From DASQFD01 sp035633255 (GTDB lineage: Bacteria > Actinomycetota > Actinomycetes > Actinomycetales > Dermatophilaceae): a stretch of 19,343 bases of DNA. Of this stretch, positions 6,914 through 13,986 are shown one piece after another. The stretch's first letter is position 1, and the number at the start of each line of letters is the position of its first letter. Position numbers and translations under genes: made by a program. Where the stretch lies: positions 1 through 19,343 of the forward strand of contig DASQFD010000105.1 in the NCBI GenBank assembly GCA_035633255.1, read 5' to 3'. Below the pieces are notes generated by a model. It searched no databases. It was not told the DNA's origin and worked only from the letters and a program-made list of their open reading frames with translations.

Positions 6914-8218
6914 TCAGGCCAGCTCGCGACCCAGGTGTGCCAGGTGCGCCAGCGCGGACGCCCGCCGCGGGGACCCGCGGTCGAGCACCGCCACCGCCAC
7001 CGACCAGACGGCGTGGTCGAGCCGGCCGTGCGCGGTGTCGGCGAAGCGCAGCAGGGCATCCGGGTCGCCGCACCGAAGCAGCGCCGCCCGCAGCTCCTCG
7101 TGCAGGGCGTCGCGCATCCGCACGACACCGGGCGCGTCCGACGACGGGAGCAGCGGACCCCGGTACCGCTCGACCGCCGGGCCGACCCGGCCGGCTCGTA
7201 GCAAGGTGCGCACCTCGTCGGCGTCGCTCGTGACCGGCATACCCAGCCGGTAGGGGCGCGCCTCGAGCGCGACCGGCCCCAGCACGCCGCGCAGCCGGGA
7301 CAGCTCGGCGCGCAGGGTGACCGCCTTGCGGTCCTCCGGCAGCACGAGCGCCGCGAGCTCCCCACCGGCGAGCCCCTCCGGGCTGGCGGCGAGCAGCACC
7401 AGCAGCTCCGCGTGCCGACCCCCGAGCCGGGAGGTCCCGTGGGCGTGCTCCAGCACCGCAGTGCCCACACCGAGCACCGCGAGGCGAGCCGAGGGGGTGC
7501 CCGACGCCGCCTGCGCCTCCCCGTGCCACGCACCACCCGGTATGCCGGTGCGCCGCCCGGTCAGCCGCAGGAGGCGCAGCTCGGTCTCCACCGCCGCCAC
7601 CGTGGCGCGCACCACCGACAGCGCGCGCGGGGCGGCGACGTCGTCACCACCGGTGATGTCGAGAGCCCCCAGCACCGCCCCGGTGTCCGGGTCGTGGATG
7701 GGTGCCGCCGAGCAGCTCCACTGGGCGACCGGGCGAGCCAGGTGCTCGGCGGCCCAGATCGCGACGGGCCGGTCGAGCGCCAGGGCGGTGCCGGGCGCGT
7801 TGGTGCCGGCCGCCTCCTCCGACCAGACCGCTCCCTCCACGAAGTGGATGCGCTCGGCCCGAGCCCGGAGGCGGGGCGGGCCCTCCACCCACAGCAGGCG
7901 GCCGGCGGCGTCACTGACGGCGACGAGGAGACCGGTGTCGTGGGCGTCCTCGACGAGCAGGCGGCGGATGACGGGCATGACGTCGGCGAGCGGGTGGCGG
8001 TCGCGCAGGGCCCCCAGCGCCGCGTCCTGCAGGTCCACCGGCGCCAGGGCGTGCTCCGGGTCGACGCCGCGGTCGAGGCTGCGCCGCCACGACTCCGCGA
8101 CCAGCGGGCGAAGGTGCCGGCCCAGGTGACCGGTGGCGAGGAAGCGGTCCCCCGCGGCCCGGACCTCGCGGACCCTCACCCCGGCGGGCCGGGCCCGCTG
8201 CTCGCCTTGATCGGGCAC
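6914..8218 (-). CDS. GAF-domain regulator with SARP-like winged helix
   Basis: This is a 434-aa transcription factor. The N-terminal part ('RPLVAESWRRSLDRGVDPE') and the GAF domain (about residues 75-205, with 'QWSCSAAPIHDPDTGAVLGALDITG') are typical of AcoR-like acetoin or aldehyde-responsive activators. Instead of the sigma-54-interacting AAA+ domain and Fis helix-turn-helix of AcoR, the C-terminus carries an OmpR/SARP-type winged helix (about 243-328, with 'GGRHAELLVLLAASPEG', 'RKAVTLRAELSRLRGVLGP', 'YRLG'). A BTAD-like helical region starting 'LLRAGRVGPAVERYRGPLLP' follows. A GTG start at 8218 is chosen because GGAGGTGG lies just upstream; a TTG at 8239 would only add translated ribosome binding site. 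It lies upstream of the aldehyde dehydrogenase operon in the same orientation with a 132-bp gap. It is inferred to activate that operon in response to an aldehyde-related ligand. Confidence 0.85.
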   Translation of the reverse strand: MPDQGEQRARPAGVRVREVRAAGDRFLATGHLGRHLRPLVAESWRRSLDRGVDPEHALAPVDLQDAALGALRDRHPLADVMPVIRRLLVEDAHDTGLLVAVSDAAGRLLWVEGPPRLRARAERIHFVEGAVWSEEAAGTNAPGTALALDRPVAIWAAEHLARPVAQWSCSAAPIHDPDTGAVLGALDITGGDDVAAPRALSVVRATVAAVETELRLLRLTGRRTGIPGGAWHGEAQAASGTPSARLAVLGVGTAVLEHAHGTSRLGGRHAELLVLLAASPEGLAGGELAALVLPEDRKAVTLRAELSRLRGVLGPVALEARPYRLGMPVTSDADEVRTLLRAGRVGPAVERYRGPLLPSSDAPGVVRMRDALHEELRAALLRCGDPDALLRFADTAHGRLDHAVWSVAVAVLDRGSPRRASALAHLAHLGRELA

Positions 8219-8243
8219 TCCCCCACCACCTCCGGCCAAAGGT

Positions 8244-8255
8244 GGTTGCAGGCTA
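8244..8255 (-). promoter_or_regulatory. Putative regulator promoter with operator-like heptamer
   Basis: On the minus strand TAGCCT (complement of 8250-8255) is a -10 candidate for the regulator gene, giving a leader of about 25 nt. TGCAACC (complement of 8244-8250) overlaps its end and matches six of seven bases of the TGCAACG heptamers in front of the dehydrogenase. This would allow autoregulation by occlusion. It is a single weak site, offered as a hypothesis. Confidence 0.3.
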
Positions 8256-8459
8256 CGCCGCCCGGCGGGCGCCTGTCACTGGGACGGAGGGACCCACAGC
8301 CGCGGCTTCACGACGTGAGATGACGCGAGCTCACGGCCGGCACAGCGCGGACGGAGCCGATGTGCTCTGGTCGTGGTTCCTCGTGTCAGTCGGGGCCGGC
8401 TGGTGGCCCCGCGGAGCGCCGGCAGTGTCCGGGCGCGCCCGCGGGGCCGGTGCCGGGCG

Positions 8460-10307
8460 TCAGCGGCTGACCTTCGCCTGGTAGGACGCCGCGAACGGCT
8501 GCATGGCCCGGCTGAACCGCATCGTCCCCTGCGCGAGGACCCGGTCGTCCTCGAGCCGGCGCAGCTCCACGCGCAGCTCGTCGTTGCGCGGGCTGGTCCC
8601 CAGCTGGGTCAGCAGCGCGTCGAGCGAGGTGGGCTCGGGCCCGGCCTGCGCGTAGGCGGAGCCGGTCCCGACGGTGAAGGACGTCTCGGTGTCGGCGGCG
8701 GCCGCCGGCGGCACCAACGACGTGGACCGGACCTGCGTGACGGTCGGGTCACCGGAGAGCGCCGCGGTGGCCCGCCACGGGAGCCGGGCCCCCACCCGCG
8801 CGCTCACGACGGTGGTCGGGCCGGGCGTCGTCCAGCGGCGGCCCCGGTAGACCTGCACCGTGGGGCTGCGCCACGAGGCGCTGTCGGACGCCGCCGTGCC
8901 GGTGAGCGAGATCCCGGTGAGGTTCACCTTCTCGAACGGCTGCATGAGCAGCCGGTCGACCGTGAGGTAGACCCAGTCGGCGACCTGGTAGTCGAGCGGG
9001 TAGGCCCTGGGGTCGCTGGCGACGAAGGCGTTGCCGAGCGTCAGCGAGAAGGCGGCACCACCGGCACGCGTGCCGGTGACCGCGAGCGACCCGGTGAAGG
9101 ACCCCGGGGCGCTGAAGGACCGCATCGCCTGGTCGACGGTGTAGAGGGCGTGGTAGGCCGCCGCGTCGGACGCGAACAACCGGTCCACCGCCTGCGTGGT
9201 GCCCCCGGACCGCACGCCGGTCTCCGCGCGGGTCACCGAGGAGGTGACCGTCGTGCTGACCGGGAGGGCGCCGAGCTGGGCCCGCAGTCCCAGCGTGCGG
9301 TCGCGGTCGATGGTCCCGGCGACGCCGCCCGGGTTGGCGACCTTGAACGGGCCCCAGACGTCGTCCCGCTGGATGTAGACGGCGGTGGCCGAGTGCAGCG
9401 AGTTGCGCACCGGCCCGGCGCCCATGAAGGGGTGCCCGAACAGCACCGCCCGGCCGTTGCAGGTATAGGTCATGGTGCCGGTCCCGGACAGGGTGACGTA
9501 GCCGTACGACAGGGCGGCGACGCCGTTCCCGCCGCCCACGATCTGGTCGACGGGTGCAGCAGCGGCGGAGGCGGAGGCCGAGCCAGAGGTGAGGACCCGG
9601 AGCCCGGTCTTGTCGGCGAGGCGCTGGGCGAGCTTGGTCGCCCCGGGCCCCGAGACCCCGGAGACCGACAGGGGGACCGGCAGGCGCCGGAAGCCCTGCT
9701 CGGCCTCGGCGGCGGTGACCTCGCCGGTGCGGGCCAGCCGACCGGCCGCCGACTTCGGCACCGCCACCGTGGCGCGAGCCCGGGCCGCGACGTCGTCCGG
9801 GTCGTCGAAGAGGGTCGCCAAACCCTCGGCGGGGGTGATTCCGGCCACCGGGGAGGCGGCCGCAAGGCCGTAGGACACCGAGCCGATGAGCCTGCCGTCC
9901 GGGGCGTAGACCGGGGACCCTGACATCCCGGCCCAGACCCCGCCGGCGGCGTTTACGGCCGGGGAGTCGAGCTCGGCCATGATCATGTCGACACCCGGGA
10001 GGATGCCGTCCGTGATCCGCCCGAGGACCGTGGCGGTGAAGGGCGCCGGCACGGTGCCCTTGTCGACCGTCCAGCCGGTGCCGGTGACCCCGTCGACGGC
10101 GTCGGTGGTGGGCAGGGCGGTGGGGCAGTCGACCGGCTGCGGCAGCGGGTCGTCCGCCGCGGTGGCGGGCCCGGCCGCCAGGGCCAGACCGGCGAGCACC
10201 GTGGCGCAGGAGGCGAGCGCGGCGGAGAACCTCCGACCCCGCACGCCGCCGGGCGTCGTGCTGCCTGACCTGTCGTCCGGACCGTCGACGGTCGTCGTGG
10301 CTCGCAT
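8460..10307 (-). CDS. Secreted SpoIVB-like (S55 family) serine peptidase
   Basis: This 615-aa exported protein has a long twin-Arg-containing N-region, a hydrophobic core and an A-T-A cleavage site near residue 50. The segment 'ILPGVDMIMAELDSP...GGVWAGMSGSPVYAPDGRLIGSVSYGL' contains the GMSGSPV nucleophile motif (Ser129) of the SpoIVB peptidase family, followed by 'PVAGITPAEGLATLFDDP'. A second conserved segment, 'AVLFGHPFMGAGPV' with His292, is followed by 'FKVANPGGVAGTIDRDRTLG' and resembles the His-containing part of SpoIVB. The C-terminal ~280 residues are a Ser/Thr-rich beta-type region of unknown role. Start ATG at 10307 has GAGGGGG upstream; the frame is open 35 codons further but lacks support. 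SpoIVB itself cleaves SpoIVFA during sporulation, but no sporulation genes are near and the substrate here is unknown. It appears monocistronic. Confidence 0.85.
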   Translation of the reverse strand: MRATTTVDGPDDRSGSTTPGGVRGRRFSAALASCATVLAGLALAAGPATAADDPLPQPVDCPTALPTTDAVDGVTGTGWTVDKGTVPAPFTATVLGRITDGILPGVDMIMAELDSPAVNAAGGVWAGMSGSPVYAPDGRLIGSVSYGLAAASPVAGITPAEGLATLFDDPDDVAARARATVAVPKSAAGRLARTGEVTAAEAEQGFRRLPVPLSVSGVSGPGATKLAQRLADKTGLRVLTSGSASASAAAAPVDQIVGGGNGVAALSYGYVTLSGTGTMTYTCNGRAVLFGHPFMGAGPVRNSLHSATAVYIQRDDVWGPFKVANPGGVAGTIDRDRTLGLRAQLGALPVSTTVTSSVTRAETGVRSGGTTQAVDRLFASDAAAYHALYTVDQAMRSFSAPGSFTGSLAVTGTRAGGAAFSLTLGNAFVASDPRAYPLDYQVADWVYLTVDRLLMQPFEKVNLTGISLTGTAASDSASWRSPTVQVYRGRRWTTPGPTTVVSARVGARLPWRATAALSGDPTVTQVRSTSLVPPAAAADTETSFTVGTGSAYAQAGPEPTSLDALLTQLGTSPRNDELRVELRRLEDDRVLAQGTMRFSRAMQPFAASYQAKVSR

Positions 10308-10428
10308 CGCGGGAACCCCCTCGCTCCACTGCCGGACGTCGGCGTCCGGCTGCTGCCGAACCTCAACCCCTCGACCGCGGCTCGCATCCGGCCCGCAGGT
10401 GTCCCCGGACACACCGCAGGGACCCCGC

Positions 10429-10447
10429 GCCGGCCAGGACGGCCGGC
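10429..10447 (-). terminator. GC hairpin downstream of the GroES-like gene
   Basis: The arms gccggcc and ggccggc flank an aggac loop, 16 bp beyond the stop of the GroES-like gene. There is no U-tract. A second small inverted repeat (gtgtcc / ggacac, 10399-10412) follows. They probably end the bcp - DUF3618 - GroES transcript before the peptidase gene. Confidence 0.5.
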
Positions 10448-10463
10448 TGGGCGGCGCCGGGCG

Positions 10464-10814
10464 CTAGAGGTACAGGCCGGTGGGCTCGGCCGACGCAGCG
10501 GCGGCGGCGGCCGCGTGCAGGTCGCGCTCGCGGAGCAGGACGTAGTCGGTCGCGGAGATCTCGACCTCTGCGCGGTCCTCCGGGTCGAACAGGACGCGGT
10601 CGTCGACCTCCACCTGGCGGACGTTCGGCCCCACCGCGACGACCCTCGCCCACGCGAGGCGCTTGCCCATGCTGGCCGTCGCCGGGATGACCAGCCCGCC
10701 GCCGGAGCGGCGCTCACCGGACTCGCCGTCGAGGAGCACGAGCACGCGGTCGTGCAGCATGCGGACGGGCAGCCGCGACCTCGCGCGGCGGTCGGGGTCC
10801 CCCGACTCAGCCAC
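10464..10814 (-). CDS. Orphan GroES-type co-chaperonin paralogue
   Basis: This 116-aa protein of the Cpn10/GroES fold has the N-terminal strand 'RMLHDRVLVLLDG' (18-30) and the mobile-loop region 'ESGERRSGGGLVIPATA' (31-47). The barrel part is 'KRLAWARVVAVGPNV' (51-65) and 'VEVDDRVLFDPEDRAEVEI' (68-86). It differs from housekeeping GroES by an ~18-residue charged N-terminal extension and an Ala-rich C-terminal extension ending in PTGLYL. No groEL is adjacent, so it is a second, stand-alone copy. The GTG start at 10814 overlaps the stop of the DUF3618 gene (GTGgcTGA), which suggests translational coupling; an internal ATG at residue 19 has no ribosome binding site. Whether it still caps a GroEL ring is unknown. 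Confidence 0.82.
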   Translation of the reverse strand: MAESGDPDRRARSRLPVRMLHDRVLVLLDGESGERRSGGGLVIPATASMGKRLAWARVVAVGPNVRQVEVDDRVLFDPEDRAEVEISATDYVLLRERDLHAAAAAAASAEPTGLYL

Positions 10815-11070
10815 GCCGGCGGCGCAGGACCGCGAGCACCACGACCACGGCCAGGACGGCGACCGCGGCGGCGATGCGCTCGACGCGCAGGTCACCCTCC
10901 GGGGTGGTCGTGACGTCGGCGAACCGGGCCTTGGCGGAGTCCTTCTGCCGCTGCATGATCGCCTTCGGCTGGGCGCGGGCGGTCAGCTCGTCCACCGTGC
11001 GGGCCAACCGGTCCCGTCGGGCGGCGATGTCGGCCTCGAGCTCGGTGATCGACGGCTGGGTGCTGCTCAT
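10807..11070 (-). CDS. DUF3618 small membrane protein
   Basis: This 87-aa protein has the N-terminal signature of DUF3618: 'LEADIAARRDRLARTVDELTARAQPKAI', an amphipathic helical segment. A C-terminal membrane helix (about residues 65-83) and a positively charged tail RRRRG follow. It is a C-tail-anchored protein with the N-terminal part predicted to face the cytoplasm. It starts at ATG with a weak AGGACC upstream, 10 bp after the bcp stop, and its stop overlaps the start of the GroES-like gene, so the three genes form an operon. No biochemical function is established for the family. A stress-related role is suggested only by company with a peroxiredoxin and a co-chaperonin. Confidence 0.88.
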   Translation of the reverse strand: MSSTQPSITELEADIAARRDRLARTVDELTARAQPKAIMQRQKDSAKARFADVTTTPEGDLRVERIAAAVAVLAVVVVLAVLRRRRG

Positions 11071-11080
11071 GAACGGTCCT

Positions 11081-11551
11081 TTACTGGAGTTCCAGGTCGC
11101 GACGGAGCTTCGCGACGTGTCCGGTGGCCTTGACGTTGTACCACGCGTGGGTGACGGTGCCGTCCTCGTCGAGGACGACCGTGCTGCGGAGCACGCCCTC
11201 GACGGCCTTGCCGTACAGCTTCTTCTCCCCGTAGGCGCCCCAGGCCCGGAGCACCTCCCTGTCCGGGTCGGCGAGCAGCGTGATCGTCAGCCCCTCCTTC
11301 TCCCGGAACCGCGCGAGCTTCTCGGGGCGGTCCGGCGAGATGCCGAGCACCTCGTACCCGGAGCCGCGCAGGCTCTCGAGGGAGTCGCTGAAGTCGCACG
11401 CCTGCGTGGTGCACCCGGGGGTCATCGCCGCCGGGTAGAAGTAGACGATCACCTTGCGGCCGCGCAGCCCGGAGAGCGCGACCTCCTCCCCCGTGTCGCT
11501 CGTCAGGGTGAAGTCGGGTGCGGGATCACCGCAGGCCAGTCGCTCGGCCAC
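11081..11551 (-). CDS. bcp: Thiol peroxidase of Bcp/PrxQ type
   Basis: This 156-aa peroxiredoxin reduces hydrogen peroxide and organic hydroperoxides in the cytosol. The thioredoxin fold is visible as 'GDPAPDFTLTSDTGEEVALSGLRGRKVIVYFYP'. The peroxidatic Cys47 lies in 'TPGCTTQAC' and the likely resolving Cys52 is five residues later, which is typical of the atypical two-Cys Bcp class. Conserved 'VLGISPDRPEKLARFREKEGL' and 'FLAD/LLADPDREV' blocks follow. Length is normal for the family. The start is GTG with AGGAG upstream. It leads the bcp - DUF3618 - GroES-like operon, downstream of tRNA-Leu on the same strand. Confidence 0.95.
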   Translation of the reverse strand: MAERLACGDPAPDFTLTSDTGEEVALSGLRGRKVIVYFYPAAMTPGCTTQACDFSDSLESLRGSGYEVLGISPDRPEKLARFREKEGLTITLLADPDREVLRAWGAYGEKKLYGKAVEGVLRSTVVLDEDGTVTHAWYNVKATGHVAKLRRDLELQ

Positions 11552-11671
11552 GGGCTGCTCCTCTGCTGCGTCGTCGGGGTCGCGTTCCGCGGACGGTGCG
11601 CCGGGACCGCGGACCGCCGGTTGGTCGGGAGGCCGGTTGGTGAGTCGGCCGCCCGGCTGTCCGGCCTGACG

Positions 11672-11677
11672 ACCCTA
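11672..11677 (-). promoter_or_regulatory. -10 candidate for bcp operon
   Basis: On the minus strand TAGGGT (within GATAGGGTC) lies 12 bp beyond the 3' end of tRNA-Leu and predicts a start near 11665, giving a leader of about 114 nt to the bcp GTG. Read-through from the tRNA promoter is an alternative. Confidence 0.3.
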
Positions 11678-11688
11678 TCGGCACGGGG

Positions 11689-11770
11689 TGCGCAAGGGGG
11701 GACTCGAACCCCCACGCCCGAGGGCACCAGGACCTAAACCTGACGCGTCTGCCAGTTCCGCCACTTGCGC
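11689..11770 (-). tRNA. tRNA-Leu (anticodon UAG)
   Basis: The minus strand begins GCGCAAGTGGCGGAACTGG and ends in CTTGCGC plus discriminator A, so the 7-bp acceptor stem GCGCAAG/CTTGCGC is perfect. The anticodon stem TCAGG/CCTGG encloses loop TTTAGGT with anticodon UAG, which reads CUA and other CUN codons. A long variable arm of class II tRNA and the T-arm GGGGGTTCGAGTCCCCC are present. CCA is not encoded. A TACCCT -10 candidate lies upstream at the complement of 11780-11785. Confidence 0.97.
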
Positions 11771-11779
11771 GCGAGGGAC

Positions 11780-11785
11780 AGGGTA
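11780..11785 (-). promoter_or_regulatory. -10 candidate of tRNA-Leu, overlapping a GGTATGCCG copy
   Basis: On the minus strand TACCCT ends 9 nt before the mature 5' end of the tRNA. It shares four bases with a CGGCATACC word (reverse complement of 11782-11790). No convincing -35 was identified. Confidence 0.4.
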
Positions 11786-11806
11786 TGCCGGTGCGCCGGG
11801 ACGCGG

Positions 11807-12448
11807 TCACCGCGCCAGGTGCTCGCGAAGCGCCGGGCGAAGGGCCCGGAAGGCGCGCCCGCGGTGGGAGATGGCGTGCTTCTCGGCGTCGGTGTGCTCC
11901 GCCAGCGTCCGCGCGCTCCCCTCGGGCCGGAACACCGGGTCGTAGCCGAAGCCGTTGGCGCCCCGCGGCTCCCGGGCGAGGACGCCGTCGACCCGGCCCT
12001 CGCGAACGAGCACCGTCCCGTCGGGAAGGGCGAGCACGGCGGCGCACACGAAAGCCGCGCCCCGGTGTCCGTTCCCGACGTCCTCGAGCTGCTCGAGCAG
12101 GAGGTCGAGGTTGGCGCGGTCCCGCACGGCGCGGGGGGCCCCGACCCCGGCCCGCGAGCCGGACCAGCGGGCGGAGAAGATCCCCGGCGAGCCGCCGAGC
12201 ACGTCGACCGCGAGGCCGGAGTCGTCGGCGAGGGAGGGCAGGCCGCTGGCCCCGGCCAGCGCGACCGCCTTGAGCGTCGCGTTGCCGACGAAGGTCACCT
12301 CGGTCTCGGGCACGTCGGGCGCGCCCGGGACGTCGTCCGCCCCGACCAGCTCCAGCCCCAGCTCGGCGACGACGTCGGCGAGGATGTCCCCCAGCTCGAG
12401 CACCTTGTGCTCGTTGCGGGTCGCCAGCACGACCCGTCGACCGGTCAC
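11807..12448 (-). CDS. rdgB: RdgB/HAM1 non-canonical purine NTP pyrophosphatase
   Basis: This 213-aa enzyme hydrolyses dITP, ITP and XTP to monophosphates, keeping deaminated purines out of DNA and RNA. Seen: 'VVLATRNEHKVLEL' (6-19) at the N-terminus, the signature 'SLADDSGLAVDVLGGSPGIFSARWSG' (72-97), 'GANGFGYDPVFRPEG' (163-177) and 'AEKHAISHRGRAFRAL' (188-203). The GTG start at 12448 overlaps the RNase PH stop (GTGA). The open frame extends upstream through the RNase PH gene in another frame, but that part is Arg/Gly-rich noise and not a fusion. Linkage of rph and rdgB in one operon is standard in actinomycetes. Confidence 0.96.
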   Translation of the reverse strand: MTGRRVVLATRNEHKVLELGDILADVVAELGLELVGADDVPGAPDVPETEVTFVGNATLKAVALAGASGLPSLADDSGLAVDVLGGSPGIFSARWSGSRAGVGAPRAVRDRANLDLLLEQLEDVGNGHRGAAFVCAAVLALPDGTVLVREGRVDGVLAREPRGANGFGYDPVFRPEGSARTLAEHTDAEKHAISHRGRAFRALRPALREHLAR

Positions 12449-13194
12449 CGGCGCCCCGGCTCGGCCGCGAGCGCCGTCTGCTGGGCGCGGGTCAGCTCGG
12501 CGCACCCGGCGGTGGCCAGGTCGAGGAGCGCGTCGAGCTCCCCCCGGTCGAACGGCGCCCCCTCCGCGGTGCCCTGCACCTCGACGAAGCCGCCCTCCCC
12601 GGTCATCACGACGTTGAGGTCGGTGCCGGCCGTGGAGTCCTCGGGGTAGTCCAGGTCCAGCACCGGCACGCCGCCGACGACGCCGACGCTGACCGCGGCG
12701 ACCGAGCCGGTGAGCGGCCGCGCCCCCGCCGCCACCCAGCCGCGGCCCCTGGCCTCGGCGACCGCGTCGGCCAGGGCCACCCAGGCGCCGGTCACCGACG
12801 CGGTGCGGGTGCCCCCGTCGGCCTGCAGGACGTCGCAGTCGAGGACCACCGTGTTCTCGCCCAGCTCGGTGGTGTCGACCGCCGCGCGCAGGCTGCGACC
12901 GACCAGCCGGGAGATCTCGTGCGTGCGGCCGCCGACCTTCCCCCGGCGGGACTCGCGGTCGCTGCGGGTGTTGGTGGCGCGCGGCAGCATCTCGTACTCC
13001 GCCGTCACCCAGCCGCGGCCCGAACCCTTCAGCCAGCGCGGGACGCCCGGGGTGAAGGACGCCGCACACAGGACCCGGGTGCGGCCGAACTCGACGAGCA
13101 CGCTGCCCTCGGCGTGGTCCAGCCACCCTCGGGTGAAGCGCACCTCGCGCAGCTGGTCGGGCAGGCGTCCGTCGTGGCGGGGGGCAGCGGGCAT
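12445..13194 (-). CDS. rph: Ribonuclease PH
   Basis: This 249-aa phosphorolytic 3'-5' exoribonuclease trims tRNA 3' ends and acts as a hexameric ring. Recognised blocks are 'GSVLVEFGRTRVLCAASF' (30-47), 'GRGWVTAEYEMLPRATNTR' (58-76), 'GGRTHEISRLVGRSLRAAVD' (about 88-107), 'TVVLDCDVLQADGGTRTASVTGAW' (about 115-138) and 'LDLDYPEDSTAGTDLNVVMTG' (about 178-198). Length is normal. ATG start; a TAGCCT -10 box ends 7 nt upstream, so a leaderless transcript is likely in addition to read-through from murI and the MBL gene. rdgB follows with a 4-bp overlap. Confidence 0.97.
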   Translation of the reverse strand: MPAAPRHDGRLPDQLREVRFTRGWLDHAEGSVLVEFGRTRVLCAASFTPGVPRWLKGSGRGWVTAEYEMLPRATNTRSDRESRRGKVGGRTHEISRLVGRSLRAAVDTTELGENTVVLDCDVLQADGGTRTASVTGAWVALADAVAEARGRGWVAAGARPLTGSVAAVSVGVVGGVPVLDLDYPEDSTAGTDLNVVMTGEGGFVEVQGTAEGAPFDRGELDALLDLATAGCAELTRAQQTALAAEPGRR

Positions 13195-13201
13195 GGCGGA
13201 C

Positions 13202-13207
13202 AGGCTA
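13202..13207 (-). promoter_or_regulatory. -10 box giving a leaderless rph transcript
   Basis: On the minus strand TAGCCT ends 7 nt before the rph ATG, with no ribosome binding site between. The expected start site coincides with the ATG. It sits in the 24-bp gap after the MBL-fold gene. Confidence 0.5.
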
Positions 13208-13218
13208 CGGTCCGCCGC

Positions 13219-13986
13219 TCACAGGTCGTACGCGACGTCCGGGCGGGCCACCTCCACCGCCCCCGTCCAGACCGTCTCGGCCTGCTTGCGGCACTCCTCC
13301 GGGTCGTTCCACGGCGGGATGTGGCTGAGCATGAGGCGGCGCACGCCACCGGCCGCGACGGCCGCCTCGGCCGCCCGGCTGCCGGTGAGGTGGATGCCGC
13401 GGGAGTCGTCGCGCCCGTCGACGAAGGCGCAGTCGGTGACCGCGAGCCCGGCACCGGTGAGCAGCGGCCCCAGCGCCGCGCAGCTGTCCGTGTCGCCGGT
13501 GTAGGCGAGGACGGCCTCCCCGGCCTGCACCCGGAAGCCGTAGGTCTGGACCGGGTGGCGCACGGCATACGGGGTCACGGTGAAGGGGCCGATGGACAGC
13601 GGCACGCGGTCGGTGAGCACGCGGACGTCGAACTCGCCGGCCAGCCCGTCGTCGTCGATGCCGTGGTACATCAGCGAGAGGCGCTCAGACGTCGCGGCGG
13701 GACCCCAGACCGGCAGCCGGGCGTCGGGGGCGCCCCCGGGGCGGTAGCGCCGGCTGACGTAGAGCCCGAGCAGGTCCACGCAGTGGTCGGGGTGCAGGTG
13801 GCTGACCAGGACGGCGTCCAGCGTGTCGAGGTCGAGGTGGCGCTGCAGCGTGCCGAGGGCACCGCTGCCCAGGTCGAGCAGGATGCTCGCGGTCCGGCCC
13901 TCGTGGGGGGCCTGGACCAGGTAGCTGGACGACGCGGAGTCAGGGCCCGCGAAGGAGCCCGAGCAGCCGATCACCGTCATCCTCAC
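13219..13986 (-). CDS. Metallo-beta-lactamase-fold hydrolase
   Basis: This 255-aa protein has the zinc motif HLHPDH (residues 63-68), the further ligands His144 ('YAVRHPV') and Asp165 ('YTGDTDSC'), and C-terminal His222 ('SHIPPWND'). The start 'MRMTVIGCSGS' and the overall arrangement match the RNase Z / cyclic phosphodiesterase-like branch usually found between murI and rph in actinomycetes. A long exosite arm like that of tRNase Z is not evident, so tRNA processing is not claimed. GTG at 13986 overlaps the murI stop (GTGA); ATG at 13980 is an alternative, but related proteins keep the MR-x-TV beginning. The substrate is unknown; a phosphodiester is likely from family membership. Confidence 0.9.
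   Translation of the reverse strand: MRMTVIGCSGSFAGPDSASSSYLVQAPHEGRTASILLDLGSGALGTLQRHLDLDTLDAVLVSHLHPDHCVDLLGLYVSRRYRPGGAPDARLPVWGPAATSERLSLMYHGIDDDGLAGEFDVRVLTDRVPLSIGPFTVTPYAVRHPVQTYGFRVQAGEAVLAYTGDTDSCAALGPLLTGAGLAVTDCAFVDGRDDSRGIHLTGSRAAEAAVAAGGVRRLMLSHIPPWNDPEECRKQAETVWTGAVEVARPDVAYDL

Noticed and set aside
11807..13126. A 439-codon RdgB with a large N-terminal extension
   Set aside because: The extension is an out-of-frame shadow of RNase PH. RdgB starts normally at GTG 12448 with a GTGA overlap.
13219..13986. Calling the MBL-fold protein RNase Z
   Set aside because: The HxHxDH motif and ligands fit, but the exosite arm of tRNase Z is not visible. A general hydrolase call is safer.
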